Below, piece after piece: positions 1-8,064 of a stretch of 38,682 nt of DNA. The position numbers and the translations under genes are program-made. The notes below the pieces were generated by a model. The model worked only from the letters and a program-made list of their open reading frames with translations, was not told the origin of the DNA and ran no database searches. Every line of letters starts with the position of its first letter. Positions within the stretch are counted from its first letter, which is position 1. Source of the DNA: a virus; the IMG/VR virus record IMGVR_UViG_3300025929_000032, positions 1-38,682 of that record. The stretch is one strand, 5' to 3'.

Positions 1-1
1 T

Positions 2-301
2 GGGAAGGTCGTGGAAAAGCACGGCGACAACTTCATGTTCCAGCACTACGTCATTTCCGACAGCCTATCCGACCGCCTCCTCCACCCCGTGACTGGCAAA
101 TACCACGATTCCAAATCGCGCTTCCGGCAAGACACCAAAGCCGCCGGCTGCGAAGAGGTTGGCAACGAAAAGATGGAAACGAAGCGCACCCCGCTTGACC
201 GGGAGAAGCGCCGGTCGGTGCTGCGCGAGCAATTGAAAACCATGAGCGACAGTCAAGCCGGCGAAATCATGAACCAGCTTGAGCGGCAATACCGACGCTA
301 A
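2..301 (+). CDS. Conserved phage protein, 5'-truncated copy at the window start
   Basis: This is the 3' part of the gene seen complete at 38322-38651. The reading frame enters at base 2, before any true start; the GTG at 11 is internal. The protein is charged and rich in Lys, Arg and Glu, with a helical C-terminal half of about 50 residues (from roughly EKRRSVLREQL to the end) and no recognised domain. It lies between portal and scaffold on the circular map, so a head-assembly role is possible but only inferred from position. Compared with the complete copy there are 19 base differences over 301 bases but only 4 residue changes (H/R, M/T, V/L, L/I), as expected of two natural variants under purifying selection. 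Confidence 0.85.
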   Translation, partial: GKVVEKHGDNFMFQHYVISDSLSDRLLHPVTGKYHDSKSRFRQDTKAAGCEEVGNEKMETKRTPLDREKRRSVLREQLKTMSDSQAGEIMNQLERQYRR

Positions 302-322
302 CCCCCACAGGGAGACGCCAGG

Positions 323-1348
323 ATGGCATCCGAAGAAGGAACAGTAGTTCCGCCCGCAGACGAACCAGTAGACCGCAGGGACACCCTGCGCGATGCCTTT
401 GACGCAATCGATCAAACCCCAGCCCCAGCCGCACCCGCACCCGCACCAAAGGCCGCCGGCGAGCGCGCCCGCGACGAAACCGGCAAGTTCGCGAAGGTCG
501 AAGCGAAGTCCGTTGACGCGCCGAAAATCGAAGCCGACCCGCAAGAGCCTGTCTGGAAGCGGCCGCCGAAGTCGTGGAAGAAGGACTACCACGAGGTCTG
601 GGCCACCGCCGACGACCGCTTGAAGGAATACGCCTACCAGCGCGAGGAGCAAATGGCGGCGGGCGTTCAGCCGCTCCTCACCAAAGCGGAATTTGCCGAC
701 AAGATTCAGGCGGTGATCGAGCCTTACGCGCAGCTCATGAAAGGGCTTGGCGTCGATGCGCCGACAGTCATCAAGGAGTTCTTCAACGCCGACCACATTC
801 TGCGGAACGGGCATCCACAAGAAAAACTTGCATATCTCGTCAAATTAGCACAAAATTACGGTGTAGATTTACGGGGACTGACCGGCGCGGCCCAACAGGT
901 GGCACCGGTCGATCCCAACTACCACGCGCTGCTGAACGAGTTGAACAAGCTGCGCGGCGAGGTCAAGACCCGGTGGGAGCGCGAGGAAGAAGCGCAAAAC
1001 CAAGTCTTGATGAGCGACATTCAGAAGTTTGCTCAGGCGAACGAGCATTTTGAGACGGTTCGCCCGACCATGATCGCGCTCCTACAGAGCGGACAGGCCG
1101 AGAACTTAGACGACGCCTACAAGAAGGCACTACGACTGGACGACACGCTCTTTGAATCCGAGGTCCAGGCCACACAGGCCAAATTGGACGCGGAGAAAAG
1201 AGCGGCGGCAGATAAAGCCGCAAAGTCTGCACGGTCGGCGGCGGTGAGTGTCAGAGGGTCCACACCCGGCTCCAACACGGCTCCCAAAGCGCAAAACAGG
1301 CGTGAAGTGCTTGCCGAGCAGTTCGGCAGCATCGATTCGCGTCTTTGA
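323..1348 (+). CDS. Putative capsid scaffolding protein
   Basis: 341 residues with an SD-like AGGGAG upstream. The N-terminal 60 residues are low complexity, with an Ala/Pro repeat (PAPAAPAPAPKA). A region with PPKSWKKDYHE follows (about 80-92), then long charged helices, including a DAEKRAAADKAAKSA stretch near 290, and a basic C-terminus. Acidic, helical, low-complexity proteins just upstream of the major capsid gene are typically scaffolds that direct procapsid assembly and then leave the head. Identification rests on composition and position. A locally AT-rich patch at about 820-875 stands out from its surroundings. Confidence 0.75.
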   Translation: MASEEGTVVPPADEPVDRRDTLRDAFDAIDQTPAPAAPAPAPKAAGERARDETGKFAKVEAKSVDAPKIEADPQEPVWKRPPKSWKKDYHEVWATADDRLKEYAYQREEQMAAGVQPLLTKAEFADKIQAVIEPYAQLMKGLGVDAPTVIKEFFNADHILRNGHPQEKLAYLVKLAQNYGVDLRGLTGAAQQVAPVDPNYHALLNELNKLRGEVKTRWEREEEAQNQVLMSDIQKFAQANEHFETVRPTMIALLQSGQAENLDDAYKKALRLDDTLFESEVQATQAKLDAEKRAAADKAAKSARSAAVSVRGSTPGSNTAPKAQNRREVLAEQFGSIDSRL

Positions 1349-1366
1349 TGATCACAGGAGCCGAAC

Positions 1367-2368
1367 ATGGCATTCGCCAACAGTTCGGTCAGTGACATCA
1401 TTGCGACGACGATTCAGAGCCGCAGTGGTGATCTGGCCGACAACGTGACCAACAACAATGCGCTTCTTGCCAAACTCAAGATGCGCGGCAACATCAAGAC
1501 CTTCTCGGGCGGCAACGTGATCTTGGAAGAGATCATGTACAACGACCCGAACACGAACAACACCAACAGCTATTCCGGCTACGAGGTGTTGAACGTGTCG
1601 CAGAACTCGCCGATCAGCGCGGCGCAGTACTCGATCACCCAGTACGCCTCCGCCGTCACCATCTCGGGCCTGGAGATGATTCAGAACTCGGGCAAGGAAG
1701 CCATCATCGATCTTCTCGACGGTCGCATGGAGGTCGCGGAAGCCCAGCTCGCCAACCGGTTGGGTGGGGATGTCTACCTCGACGGCACCGGCAACTCGGG
1801 CAAGAACATCACCGGCCTCGCGGCCGCTGTCCCGGACGCCCCCTCGTCGGGGACTTACGGCGGCATCGACCGGGGGACGTGGACGTTCTGGCGCTCGGTG
1901 AAATACTCGGGCGTCTCCGATGGCGGCGGTGCCGTCTCGGCCTCCAACATCCAGTCCTATATGGATGCCCTGGCCGTGCAACTCATCCGCGGAACGGACA
2001 AGCCCGACCTGATCGTCACCGACAACAACTACTACCGCTTCTATCTCCAATCCCTCCAGAGCATTCAGCGTATCACCGAGTCCGGCTCCTCGATGGCCGG
2101 AGCCGGTTTCGCGTCGCTGAAATACTTCGGGGCCGGGATGGCGTCGGATGTTGTTCTCGACGGCGGTATCGGGTCCGACGCCACCGCGAATCACATGTGG
2201 TTCCTGAACACCAAGTACATCAAGTTCCGGCCGCATGCGGATCGCAACTTCGTGCCGATTGGCGGCGAGCGCCAGGCGGTCAACCAGGACGCCATCGTCA
2301 AACTGATCGGCTGGGCCGGGAACATCACCACGTGTGGTTCCCAGTTCCAGGGCGTTTTGATCGCCTAG
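1367..2368 (+). CDS. Major capsid protein
   Basis: 333 residues; the start is fixed by AGGAG a few bases upstream, 18 bases after the scaffold stop. The protein has no long charged stretches and is rich in Asn, Ser, Gly and beta-branched residues. Features seen in capsid proteins of this phage type include the N-terminal MAFANSSVSDIIATTI region, the SQNSPISAAQYSITQYA segment (about 80-95), and an ANRLGGDVYLDG segment at about 130-141. It probably forms the icosahedral shell with an HK97-like fold, judged from family resemblance and position. The 342-aa ORF exactly antisense to it is a codon-bias shadow. Confidence 0.88.
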   Translation: MAFANSSVSDIIATTIQSRSGDLADNVTNNNALLAKLKMRGNIKTFSGGNVILEEIMYNDPNTNNTNSYSGYEVLNVSQNSPISAAQYSITQYASAVTISGLEMIQNSGKEAIIDLLDGRMEVAEAQLANRLGGDVYLDGTGNSGKNITGLAAAVPDAPSSGTYGGIDRGTWTFWRSVKYSGVSDGGGAVSASNIQSYMDALAVQLIRGTDKPDLIVTDNNYYRFYLQSLQSIQRITESGSSMAGAGFASLKYFGAGMASDVVLDGGIGSDATANHMWFLNTKYIKFRPHADRNFVPIGGERQAVNQDAIVKLIGWAGNITTCGSQFQGVLIA

Positions 2369-2381
2369 AGGAGAAAACAAA

Positions 2382-2918
2382 ATGGCCTACTCTTTCATCG
2401 ATCCCGTCCTCGGGCAGTTGCAGATCGCTCAGGTCGATTCGGGTGTCACACCCCCGAACCAGTCCGCGGCGATCCCGACCCCCCCGGCCACTCTCGGCAA
2501 GATCGTTCGCGCGGTCGATCCGACGTATGGCACGGCGGAGTTCATCTGCCTCAAGGGCGTTGCCAGCACGGCCGTCGGTTCGGTTGTGACCTACAACACC
2601 TCATCGTTCACCACGGCTTTGGCGCCGGTCGGGACCAACAAGCCCCAGCCGATCGCCATTGCGATGTCCGCTAACACGGCTGCGACCACCTTCGGGTGGT
2701 ATCAGATTTCCGGTGTTGCAGTGGTGGCCAAGACCTGCACGGTCTCGCTCGCCGCCAATGCGGCGGTTGGCGTGCTGACCACCGGCCTGATTGCCGGAAC
2801 CGGTTCGGGCAAGGAAGTCGAGGGGGCGCTGGTCGCCGCCGTGGCCTCCGCGACTGCCGGCCGGACCACGGTCCAGGTCGTCATCAACCGCCCGCACATG
2901 CAGGGGCGCGTGACCTAA
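2382..2918 (+). CDS. Probable capsid decoration / head-stabilising protein
   Basis: 178 residues, 13 bases after the capsid gene with GAGGAG upstream. The sequence is rich in Ala, Thr, Val and Gly with almost no predicted helix, as expected of a beta-barrel virion protein. The segments TFGWYQISGVAVV and the alternating hydrophobic C-terminal strand ending VQVVINRP are characteristic of small head proteins encoded next to capsid genes. It probably binds the outer shell and stabilises it after DNA packaging. No enzymatic motif is visible. Its stop codon TAA overlaps the SD-like AAGGAG (2917-2922) discussed for the next gene. Confidence 0.65.
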   Translation: MAYSFIDPVLGQLQIAQVDSGVTPPNQSAAIPTPPATLGKIVRAVDPTYGTAEFICLKGVASTAVGSVVTYNTSSFTTALAPVGTNKPQPIAIAMSANTAATTFGWYQISGVAVVAKTCTVSLAANAAVGVLTTGLIAGTGSGKEVEGALVAAVASATAGRTTVQVVINRPHMQGRVT

Positions 2919-2925
2919 GGAGAAC

Positions 2926-2947
2926 GGGGGCGGGGAAACTCGCCCCC
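2926..2947 (+). promoter_or_regulatory. Perfect GC hairpin between distant SD and start codon; possible terminator or split ribosome-binding site
   Basis: GGGGGCG (2926-2932) pairs perfectly with CGCCCCC (2941-2947). The stem can extend by a G-U and a G-C pair to a GAAA tetraloop. It is followed by TTCTTTC and directly by the ATG at 2955. The only SD-like sequence, AAGGAG at 2917-2922, lies 32 bases from that ATG, but only about 10 bases once the 22-base hairpin is folded. The alternative reading is a rho-independent terminator with a short, impure T-run that would reduce expression past the capsid genes. Confidence 0.6.
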
Positions 2948-2954
2948 TTCTTTC

Positions 2955-4313
2955 ATGCAACTGCCGTATCACAATACCCAGATCAAGCACTGGAATCCCG
3001 GCGCGGAAATGCCGCTGATCCTGCCGGTGCATCTCGTCTGCAATACGTCGGACGAGCAGATTTTCGACAACATCCGCATCAACTCCCGGCGTCCGGGAAA
3101 GTGGATTTCGCTTCAGCCCGAGCATGACGGCGTGGCCGTCCTATGCGGGTCTGGACCGAGCCTGAAAGAGTCGCTGGGCGAGATCACCGAACGTCACGCT
3201 GCCGGGGCCACAATCTTCGCCATGAACGGCGCGGCCAAGTTCCTGTCTGCCAACGGCATCTTTGCCGATTACCAAGTGATGATCGATGCCCGGGAACAGA
3301 CGGCCGATCTTATCGGCCCGGCGCAAGCGCACCTGTTCGCCTCGCAGGTGCATCCGAAATGCTTCGAGCGGGCACCAGATGCTCAAGTCTGGCATTTGCA
3401 GATTGGCGGCATTGAACAGGCTTTCCCGGATTATGACGGCCCATATGCCCTCATTGGAGGCGCTGCATCTGTCGGCAACACAGCAACCTGCCTCGCCTTC
3501 ACCATGGGATTCCGGAATCTCCATTGCTACGGCTATGACTCTTCGCATCGGGACGGCGATGGTCACGCCTTCCATCAGGCGATGAATGACGGCGAGCCGT
3601 GCGCCTATGTGGATTTCAACGGCAAGCCCTACCTCACGTCGCTCACCATGAAATTGCAGGCGGAGAAGTTTCAGGACACCGCCCGCGCGTTGATCGCCTC
3701 GGGTTGTCATATCGAGGTGCATGGCGACGGGCTTCTCCCCGACATTTTCCACGCGCCGAAGGAAACCCTCACCGAGTGCGAGAAATATCGCCGCATGTGG
3801 CAACGGCCCGAGTATCGCATCTGCGCGCCGGGGGAAAGCGCCGTGGAGGAGTTTCTGGACAAGGCCAAGCCCACAGGCCCAATCATCGATTTCGGCTGTG
3901 GCACGGGGCGAGCCTCGATCAAGCTGGCATCCCTTGGCTACGACGTGACGCTGGTCGATTTTGCCGACAATTGCCGCGACGATGAAGCGCGCCATCTGCC
4001 TTTCGTTCAGGCGGATTTGACGCAGCCCATTCCGGTATCGGCTTCATTCGGCTTTTGCACAGATGTCATGGAGCACATCCCCACGTCGGACGTGGAAACC
4101 GTGATCCGCAACATCATGGCCTCTGCCGAGCGGGTGTTTTTCCAGATCAGCACCATCCCCGATTCATTCGGCGTCACCATTGGTGATTGTCTGCACCTCA
4201 CCGTGCGGCCTCATGCGTGGTGGCTGGGTCTGTTCACTCGCCTGGGCTACGCCGTTCAATGGCAGCGTGAAGGCGAAATCGATTCCCGGTTCTTGGTCGG
4301 GAGACAGTCATGA
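2955..4313 (+). CDS. MptE-like (DUF115-type) domain fused to SAM-dependent methyltransferase
   Basis: 452 residues in two halves. Residues about 58-265 resemble the MptE-like/DUF115 group: a nucleotide-binding-like GSGPSL (65-70), AMNGAAKFL (89-97), QVMIDAREQ (107-115), and GGAASVGNTATCLAFTMGF (168-186) with GYDSS (193-197). Residues about 305-450 are a class I methyltransferase: motif I DFGCGTGRAS (312-321), the acidic strand end LVDF (333-336), and TDVMEHIP (369-376). Family members act on pterins or in glycan modification; the substrate here is unknown. It sits in the head-gene module but is unlikely to be structural. The first ATG lacks a nearby SD (see the hairpin at 2926-2947). It overlaps the next gene by ATGA. 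Confidence 0.8.
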   Translation: MQLPYHNTQIKHWNPGAEMPLILPVHLVCNTSDEQIFDNIRINSRRPGKWISLQPEHDGVAVLCGSGPSLKESLGEITERHAAGATIFAMNGAAKFLSANGIFADYQVMIDAREQTADLIGPAQAHLFASQVHPKCFERAPDAQVWHLQIGGIEQAFPDYDGPYALIGGAASVGNTATCLAFTMGFRNLHCYGYDSSHRDGDGHAFHQAMNDGEPCAYVDFNGKPYLTSLTMKLQAEKFQDTARALIASGCHIEVHGDGLLPDIFHAPKETLTECEKYRRMWQRPEYRICAPGESAVEEFLDKAKPTGPIIDFGCGTGRASIKLASLGYDVTLVDFADNCRDDEARHLPFVQADLTQPIPVSASFGFCTDVMEHIPTSDVETVIRNIMASAERVFFQISTIPDSFGVTIGDCLHLTVRPHAWWLGLFTRLGYAVQWQREGEIDSRFLVGRQS

Positions 4314-4663
4314 TCCCGTCGCGGGTTCTCGCCTCCGGGCTCAATTCTCTCACGTCTCTTTGTGTCTGCGGCGACGGGGTAACCGGGCTTACTGCGACTG
4401 GATCGAGTGCCGCTGATGCCTTGGCCATGACCTCTGTGTTCAACCGCGTCACCACCACCGGCGCCTCAACAGGGGTCATTCTGCCGACCACGGAAATGGG
4501 CGCCGACGTCGTTGTTGCCAACGACGGTGCCAACGCCCTCACCGTCTACCCGCAATCCGGCTCGACCATCGACGGAAATTCTTCGGTATCGATCGCCGCC
4601 GGCAAGCGGCGGGTTTTCTTCGGTTTCAGCAATTCCCTTTGGATCTCACTCTTAGGAGCCTGA
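4310..4663 (+). CDS. Small beta-rich protein of unknown function, probably virion-associated
   Basis: 117 residues, starting in an ATGA overlap with the preceding gene, which implies coupled translation. It is rich in Thr, Ser, Ala, Gly and Val with alternating strands (VVVANDGANALTVYPQSGS, then SIAAGKRRVFFGFSNSLW), a pattern seen in small phage surface or head proteins. No catalytic motif or membrane helix is visible. The N-terminus contains a Cys pair (LCVCGDG). It is similar in style to the 101-residue protein at 35906-36211, which also has a single beta-domain appearance. A structural role is inferred. Confidence 0.7.
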   Translation: MIPSRVLASGLNSLTSLCVCGDGVTGLTATGSSAADALAMTSVFNRVTTTGASTGVILPTTEMGADVVVANDGANALTVYPQSGSTIDGNSSVSIAAGKRRVFFGFSNSLWISLLGA

Positions 4664-4664
4664 C

Positions 4665-5192
4665 ATGGACAGCGATACGCCCAACGCCGATTCCCACCTG
4701 CACGTCGAGTTCTATGCCAACGACCGCGCCCCCTATGTCGGGGTGCCGTTCGTCCGCATCATGGTTCCCGGCGACAAGACCAACATCATCGACCAGCCCG
4801 TCCGGGAGAGCCACAAGCAGCGGTTTCCACGCCAGTGGCTCTACTTCCAGATGCAGAACAGCGGCTCCCAGGCCATCGGCACCCCGTTGCAGGAATGGGC
4901 CAAGGACCGCCCCGACGACATGAGCGAAAACCAGCTTGCCGAGCTCTCCATTCTGAAATTCCAGACTGCGGAGCAGGTGGCGACGATGACCGACGCCCAG
5001 GCGCAGAAGGTCGGCATGGGCGGCATTGGTCTTCGCGAGAAGGCCAAGGCGTATCTCGGTGCGAAGAACCAGAAAGCCTCCTCCAGCGAACTTGAGGCCA
5101 CCAAGGCGGAACTGGCGGAAGTCAAAGCCATGATCGCCGAGTTGATGGCAAAGCCCAAGGTCGGGCGCCCGGCGAAGTCCGCAGAGGCGTAA
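4665..5192 (+). CDS. Phage protein of unknown function with C-terminal coiled coil
   Basis: 175 residues; the ATG at 4665 follows AGGAG and starts one base after the previous stop. The N-terminal 90 residues contain VPFVRIMVPGDKTNI and WLYFQMQNSG and look like a compact beta domain. The middle has TAEQVATMTDAQAQKVGMGGIGL (about 102-124), resembling a short helix-hairpin. The last 40 residues form a Lys/Glu/Ala coiled coil (ELEATKAELAEVKAMI) with a basic end KVGRPAKSA. It lies between capsid and head-tail adaptor genes, so a head-completion role is plausible but not shown. Confidence 0.72.
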   Translation: MDSDTPNADSHLHVEFYANDRAPYVGVPFVRIMVPGDKTNIIDQPVRESHKQRFPRQWLYFQMQNSGSQAIGTPLQEWAKDRPDDMSENQLAELSILKFQTAEQVATMTDAQAQKVGMGGIGLREKAKAYLGAKNQKASSSELEATKAELAEVKAMIAELMAKPKVGRPAKSAEA

Positions 5193-5195
5193 GCC

Positions 5196-6104
5196 ATGTC
5201 CAGCACTATGCTCCAGCTTGTCGATCAGGCGGCCAATGAGTTGGGAATCCCCGCGCCTGCGTCGGTCGCGGGGAACGCCAATCAGGACGTGGTGCAAACG
5301 CTAGCCCTCATGAACGCCTGCGGCTATGAGCTGCTGCGCGCTCATGCATGGCGAGCCATGACGATCCCATATCTCTTCTACACGCAGTTTCTCACCACGA
5401 CGGGCAACTGGACGACGTCCGCTCGGACGATCACCGGCATCCCTTCCACGACGGGGCTGGATTCGACCTATCAAGCGATCGGCACGGGGATCAATCAATC
5501 GGCCTTTATCGTCTCGGTCGATTCGTCAACGCAGGTGACGCTCAACCAGGACTTCTCCGCTGCCGGCGGGGCAAACGCCACGGTCTATTTCCAGAAGATG
5601 AAATACGCCCTGCCGTCGGACTATGATTCGCTCGTGCCACGGACGATGTGGGACAAGTCGAAGCATTGGGAAATGCTCGGCCCGGAGGATGCCCAGCAAT
5701 GGGAATGGCTGCTGTCGGGTTACATCTCGACCGGCCCTCGGATTCGCTGGCGGCTGCTCGGAGACTATTTCCAGATTTGGCCGGGCTTCTCGAGCGCGGA
5801 ATTTCTCGGCTTTGAATATCGCTCGAAAGGCTGGGCCAGGGACGCCAGTGGCGTGGTGAAAAACTCCTTCACCGCCGATACTGACACCTGCATCTATCCC
5901 GACCGCTTGATGGTCAACATGACCAAGCTCAAATACTTCGAGGGAAAGGGCTTCGACACAACGGCGATGTATCGGAATTACCTCACGCAACTAGAAGCCG
6001 CGATTGCTCTCGACATGAGTTCGGCCAATCTCTCGTTCGCGCCGCGCCCAGAAACGGTTCTGATCGGGTTTGAAAATATTCCCGATTCGGGTTACGGGGC
6101 GTGA
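5196..6104 (+). CDS. Head-tail adaptor, P22 gp4-like tail accessory protein
   Basis: 302 residues, starting 3 bases after the preceding stop. The helical N-terminus (LQLVDQAANELGIPAP) and the central conserved pattern PSDYDSLVPRTMWD (about 138-151) with RIRWRLLGDYFQIWPG (183-198) and FEYRSKGW are characteristic of podovirus gp4-type adaptors. These bind below the portal ring and close the channel after packaging. It overlaps the gp10-like gene by ATGA, which reproduces the P22 order of gp4-like and gp10-like proteins. Function is inferred from resemblance and order. Confidence 0.75.
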   Translation: MSSTMLQLVDQAANELGIPAPASVAGNANQDVVQTLALMNACGYELLRAHAWRAMTIPYLFYTQFLTTTGNWTTSARTITGIPSTTGLDSTYQAIGTGINQSAFIVSVDSSTQVTLNQDFSAAGGANATVYFQKMKYALPSDYDSLVPRTMWDKSKHWEMLGPEDAQQWEWLLSGYISTGPRIRWRLLGDYFQIWPGFSSAEFLGFEYRSKGWARDASGVVKNSFTADTDTCIYPDRLMVNMTKLKYFEGKGFDTTAMYRNYLTQLEAAIALDMSSANLSFAPRPETVLIGFENIPDSGYGA

Positions 6105-7636
6105 TGGCGCTCAAGCCGCTCATCCAGAAAACGGCGGCGAGTGTTGCTTCGATCCCCGCTCCGGTTGGGGGATGGAACGCTCGGGACAGCCTCGCCAACA
6201 TGGCGCCGACCGATGCCGTGACGCTGGAGAATTTCTTTCCCTCCGTCTCCAATGTGGTTCTGCGCGGGGGCTATACGCAATACGCGACGGGCCTGGGATC
6301 GCAGGTCGAAACCCTGATGGCCTATTCCTCAGGCACCGCGAGCAAACTTTTCGCCGCCGCGGGAACGAAGATTTACGATGCGAGTTCGTCTGGCGCCGTG
6401 GGAGCGGCGGTCGTCTCGGCTCTATCGAATGCCCGCTGGCAATATTCCAACATCACCACGGCCGGCGGAAGTTTCCTCATGGCCGTCAACGGCGCCGACG
6501 CGGCGCTCCTCTATGATGGCACGACATGGAGCAACCCGTCGATCTCGGGAGTCACCGATTCGACGCTCGACAACATCACCCTGTTCAAGCATCGCCTGTG
6601 GTTCCACCAGAAGAATACACTGAAGGCGTGGTATCTGCCGACCGACTCCATCGGTGGGACGGCGCAGGAATTTGACCTCAGCTCCATTGCGCGGCTGGGC
6701 GGAAAACTCGTCGCTATCGGTACATGGACGGTCGATGCAGGGTATGGCTCCGATGACAACCTCGTCTTTGTCACCTCGAAGGGCGAAGTCATCATCTATC
6801 GCGGAACGGACCCGGCGAACGCCTCCACATGGTCGCTGATCGGCGTCTGGACGCTGGGAGCCCCCGTTGGGAATCGCTGCCTGATCAAATACGGCGGCGA
6901 TCTTCTTCTCCTCACCCTGAACGGCCTGTTCCCACTTGGTCAGACATTGCAGAGCGATCGCGTGGACCCGACCGTGGCGCTCTCGGACAAGATTCAGGGC
7001 GCCATCTCGTCGGCCACCGCGATCTATAAGGACACCTTCGGCTGGCAAGTCGTCTTTTCTCCATTGAACAACGCCGTGTTCGTTAACGTGCCGTTCTCGG
7101 TTGGAACCCAGCAGCAGTTCGTCATGAACACCATTACCCGGGCGTGGTGCAACTTCACCGGATGGGCGGCCAACTGCTGGGAAATCTACAACGACAATCC
7201 CTATTTCGGCGGCAATGGATTCGTCGGTAAGGCGTTCGATACGGGCTATGTCGACAACGCCACGAACATCGCCACGAATGCTCTTCAGGCGTTCAACTAT
7301 TACGGTAGCCGGGGGGTGAAGAAGTATTTCACCCGCGCCCGGCCGAGCATCTTCACCAACGGCACGCCCTCGATTTCGATGGGCATGAACACCGACTTCA
7401 ACACCGCCAATGTTTCCGCGCCGTTGTCGTTCTCGCAGACAGTTTACGGCGTGTGGGATGTGGGGCTTTGGGACACTGCCATCTGGGGCGCGGGACTCGA
7501 CATCACCAACAATTGGCAGGGCATTACCGGCCTCGGCTATTGCGGCGCGATCAACCTGCAAAGCGCCAGTCAAGGAGTCCAGATCGAATGGGCATCGACG
7601 GATGTGGTCTATCAGAAGGGCTGGGGCGGGATTTAG
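6101..7636 (+). CDS. P22 gp10-like tail hub / packaged-DNA stabilisation protein
   Basis: 511 residues. The N-terminal SIPAPVGGWNARDSLANM segment and TLENFFPSVSNVVLRGGY (about 41-58) are typical of the gp10-like group, where strands form a propeller-like hub plugging the portal channel. Further support: LWFHQKNTLKAWYLP (about 166-180), DDNLVFVTSKGEVIIYRGT (218-236) and the Trp-rich C-terminus (VWDVGLWDTAIWG). Its 3' end contains the SD and start of the acetyltransferase gene (7588). The 383-aa ORF antisense to it is a shadow. Confidence 0.8.
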   Translation: MMALKPLIQKTAASVASIPAPVGGWNARDSLANMAPTDAVTLENFFPSVSNVVLRGGYTQYATGLGSQVETLMAYSSGTASKLFAAAGTKIYDASSSGAVGAAVVSALSNARWQYSNITTAGGSFLMAVNGADAALLYDGTTWSNPSISGVTDSTLDNITLFKHRLWFHQKNTLKAWYLPTDSIGGTAQEFDLSSIARLGGKLVAIGTWTVDAGYGSDDNLVFVTSKGEVIIYRGTDPANASTWSLIGVWTLGAPVGNRCLIKYGGDLLLLTLNGLFPLGQTLQSDRVDPTVALSDKIQGAISSATAIYKDTFGWQVVFSPLNNAVFVNVPFSVGTQQQFVMNTITRAWCNFTGWAANCWEIYNDNPYFGGNGFVGKAFDTGYVDNATNIATNALQAFNYYGSRGVKKYFTRARPSIFTNGTPSISMGMNTDFNTANVSAPLSFSQTVYGVWDVGLWDTAIWGAGLDITNNWQGITGLGYCGAINLQSASQGVQIEWASTDVVYQKGWGGI

Positions 7637-8064
7637 CCTTTGGTCCGGCGGTCGGTCACTGGACCGCCCCGAAAGTGGGCGGCCAGTATTTCGAGGCCAA
7701 TTCCCAGGCCATCGGATTGAAGAAGGACGGCCGGATAATCGCGGGCGTCATCTACGAGCATTGGAATGGGAAATCCGTCGTCTGCCACATGGCCATTGAG
7801 GGAAGATTAAACAGAAAATTTCTGTGGATTATCTTCGATTATGCCTACAATGTGTGTGGAGTTGAAAAAGTCCTACTGCCTATTGCAAGTAGCAACGTAA
7901 AGTGCATAAAATTAGTGTTAAATATGGGCTTTAGAGAAGAGGCCCGTCTGACCAACGCTCACCCCACAGGTGACCTGGTGTTTTTCACGATGAAACGCAC
8001 AGATTGCCGATTTTTGGGAGTGAGATATGGGCAAAGGTTCGCCGTCGCCGCCGCCGCCGCCTGA
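7588..8064 (+). CDS. Putative GNAT-family acetyltransferase
   Basis: 158 residues. The start at ATG 7588 is supported by AAGGAG at 7572-7577, inside the upstream gene, so the two overlap by 49 bases; the longer ORF from 7453 is not supported. A strand-rich centre (DGRIIAGVIYEHWNG, then VVCHMAIEG) and an EKVLLPIASSNVKCIKLVLNMGF segment before a final strand (DLVFFTMKR) fit the GNAT fold, which transfers acetyl from acetyl-CoA. Substrate unknown. Bases about 7800-7950 are strikingly AT-rich (under 40% GC by eye) compared with about 60% around them. The end runs through a CCG repeat and encodes poly-Ala, overlapping the next gene by 38 bases. Confidence 0.68.
   Translation: MGIDGCGLSEGLGRDLAFGPAVGHWTAPKVGGQYFEANSQAIGLKKDGRIIAGVIYEHWNGKSVVCHMAIEGRLNRKFLWIIFDYAYNVCGVEKVLLPIASSNVKCIKLVLNMGFREEARLTNAHPTGDLVFFTMKRTDCRFLGVRYGQRFAVAAAAA

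Noticed and set aside
1352-2380. 342-aa ORF antisense to the major capsid gene
   Set aside because: It mirrors the codon bias of the capsid gene and contains no domain or SD; late genes here are on the + strand.
6422-7573. 383-aa ORF antisense to the gp10-like gene
   Set aside because: Same mirror effect; Arg/Gly-rich composition without a motif.
8040-8062. CCG microsatellite as a regulatory repeat
   Set aside because: It is explained by poly-Pro and poly-Ala codons in two overlapping genes.
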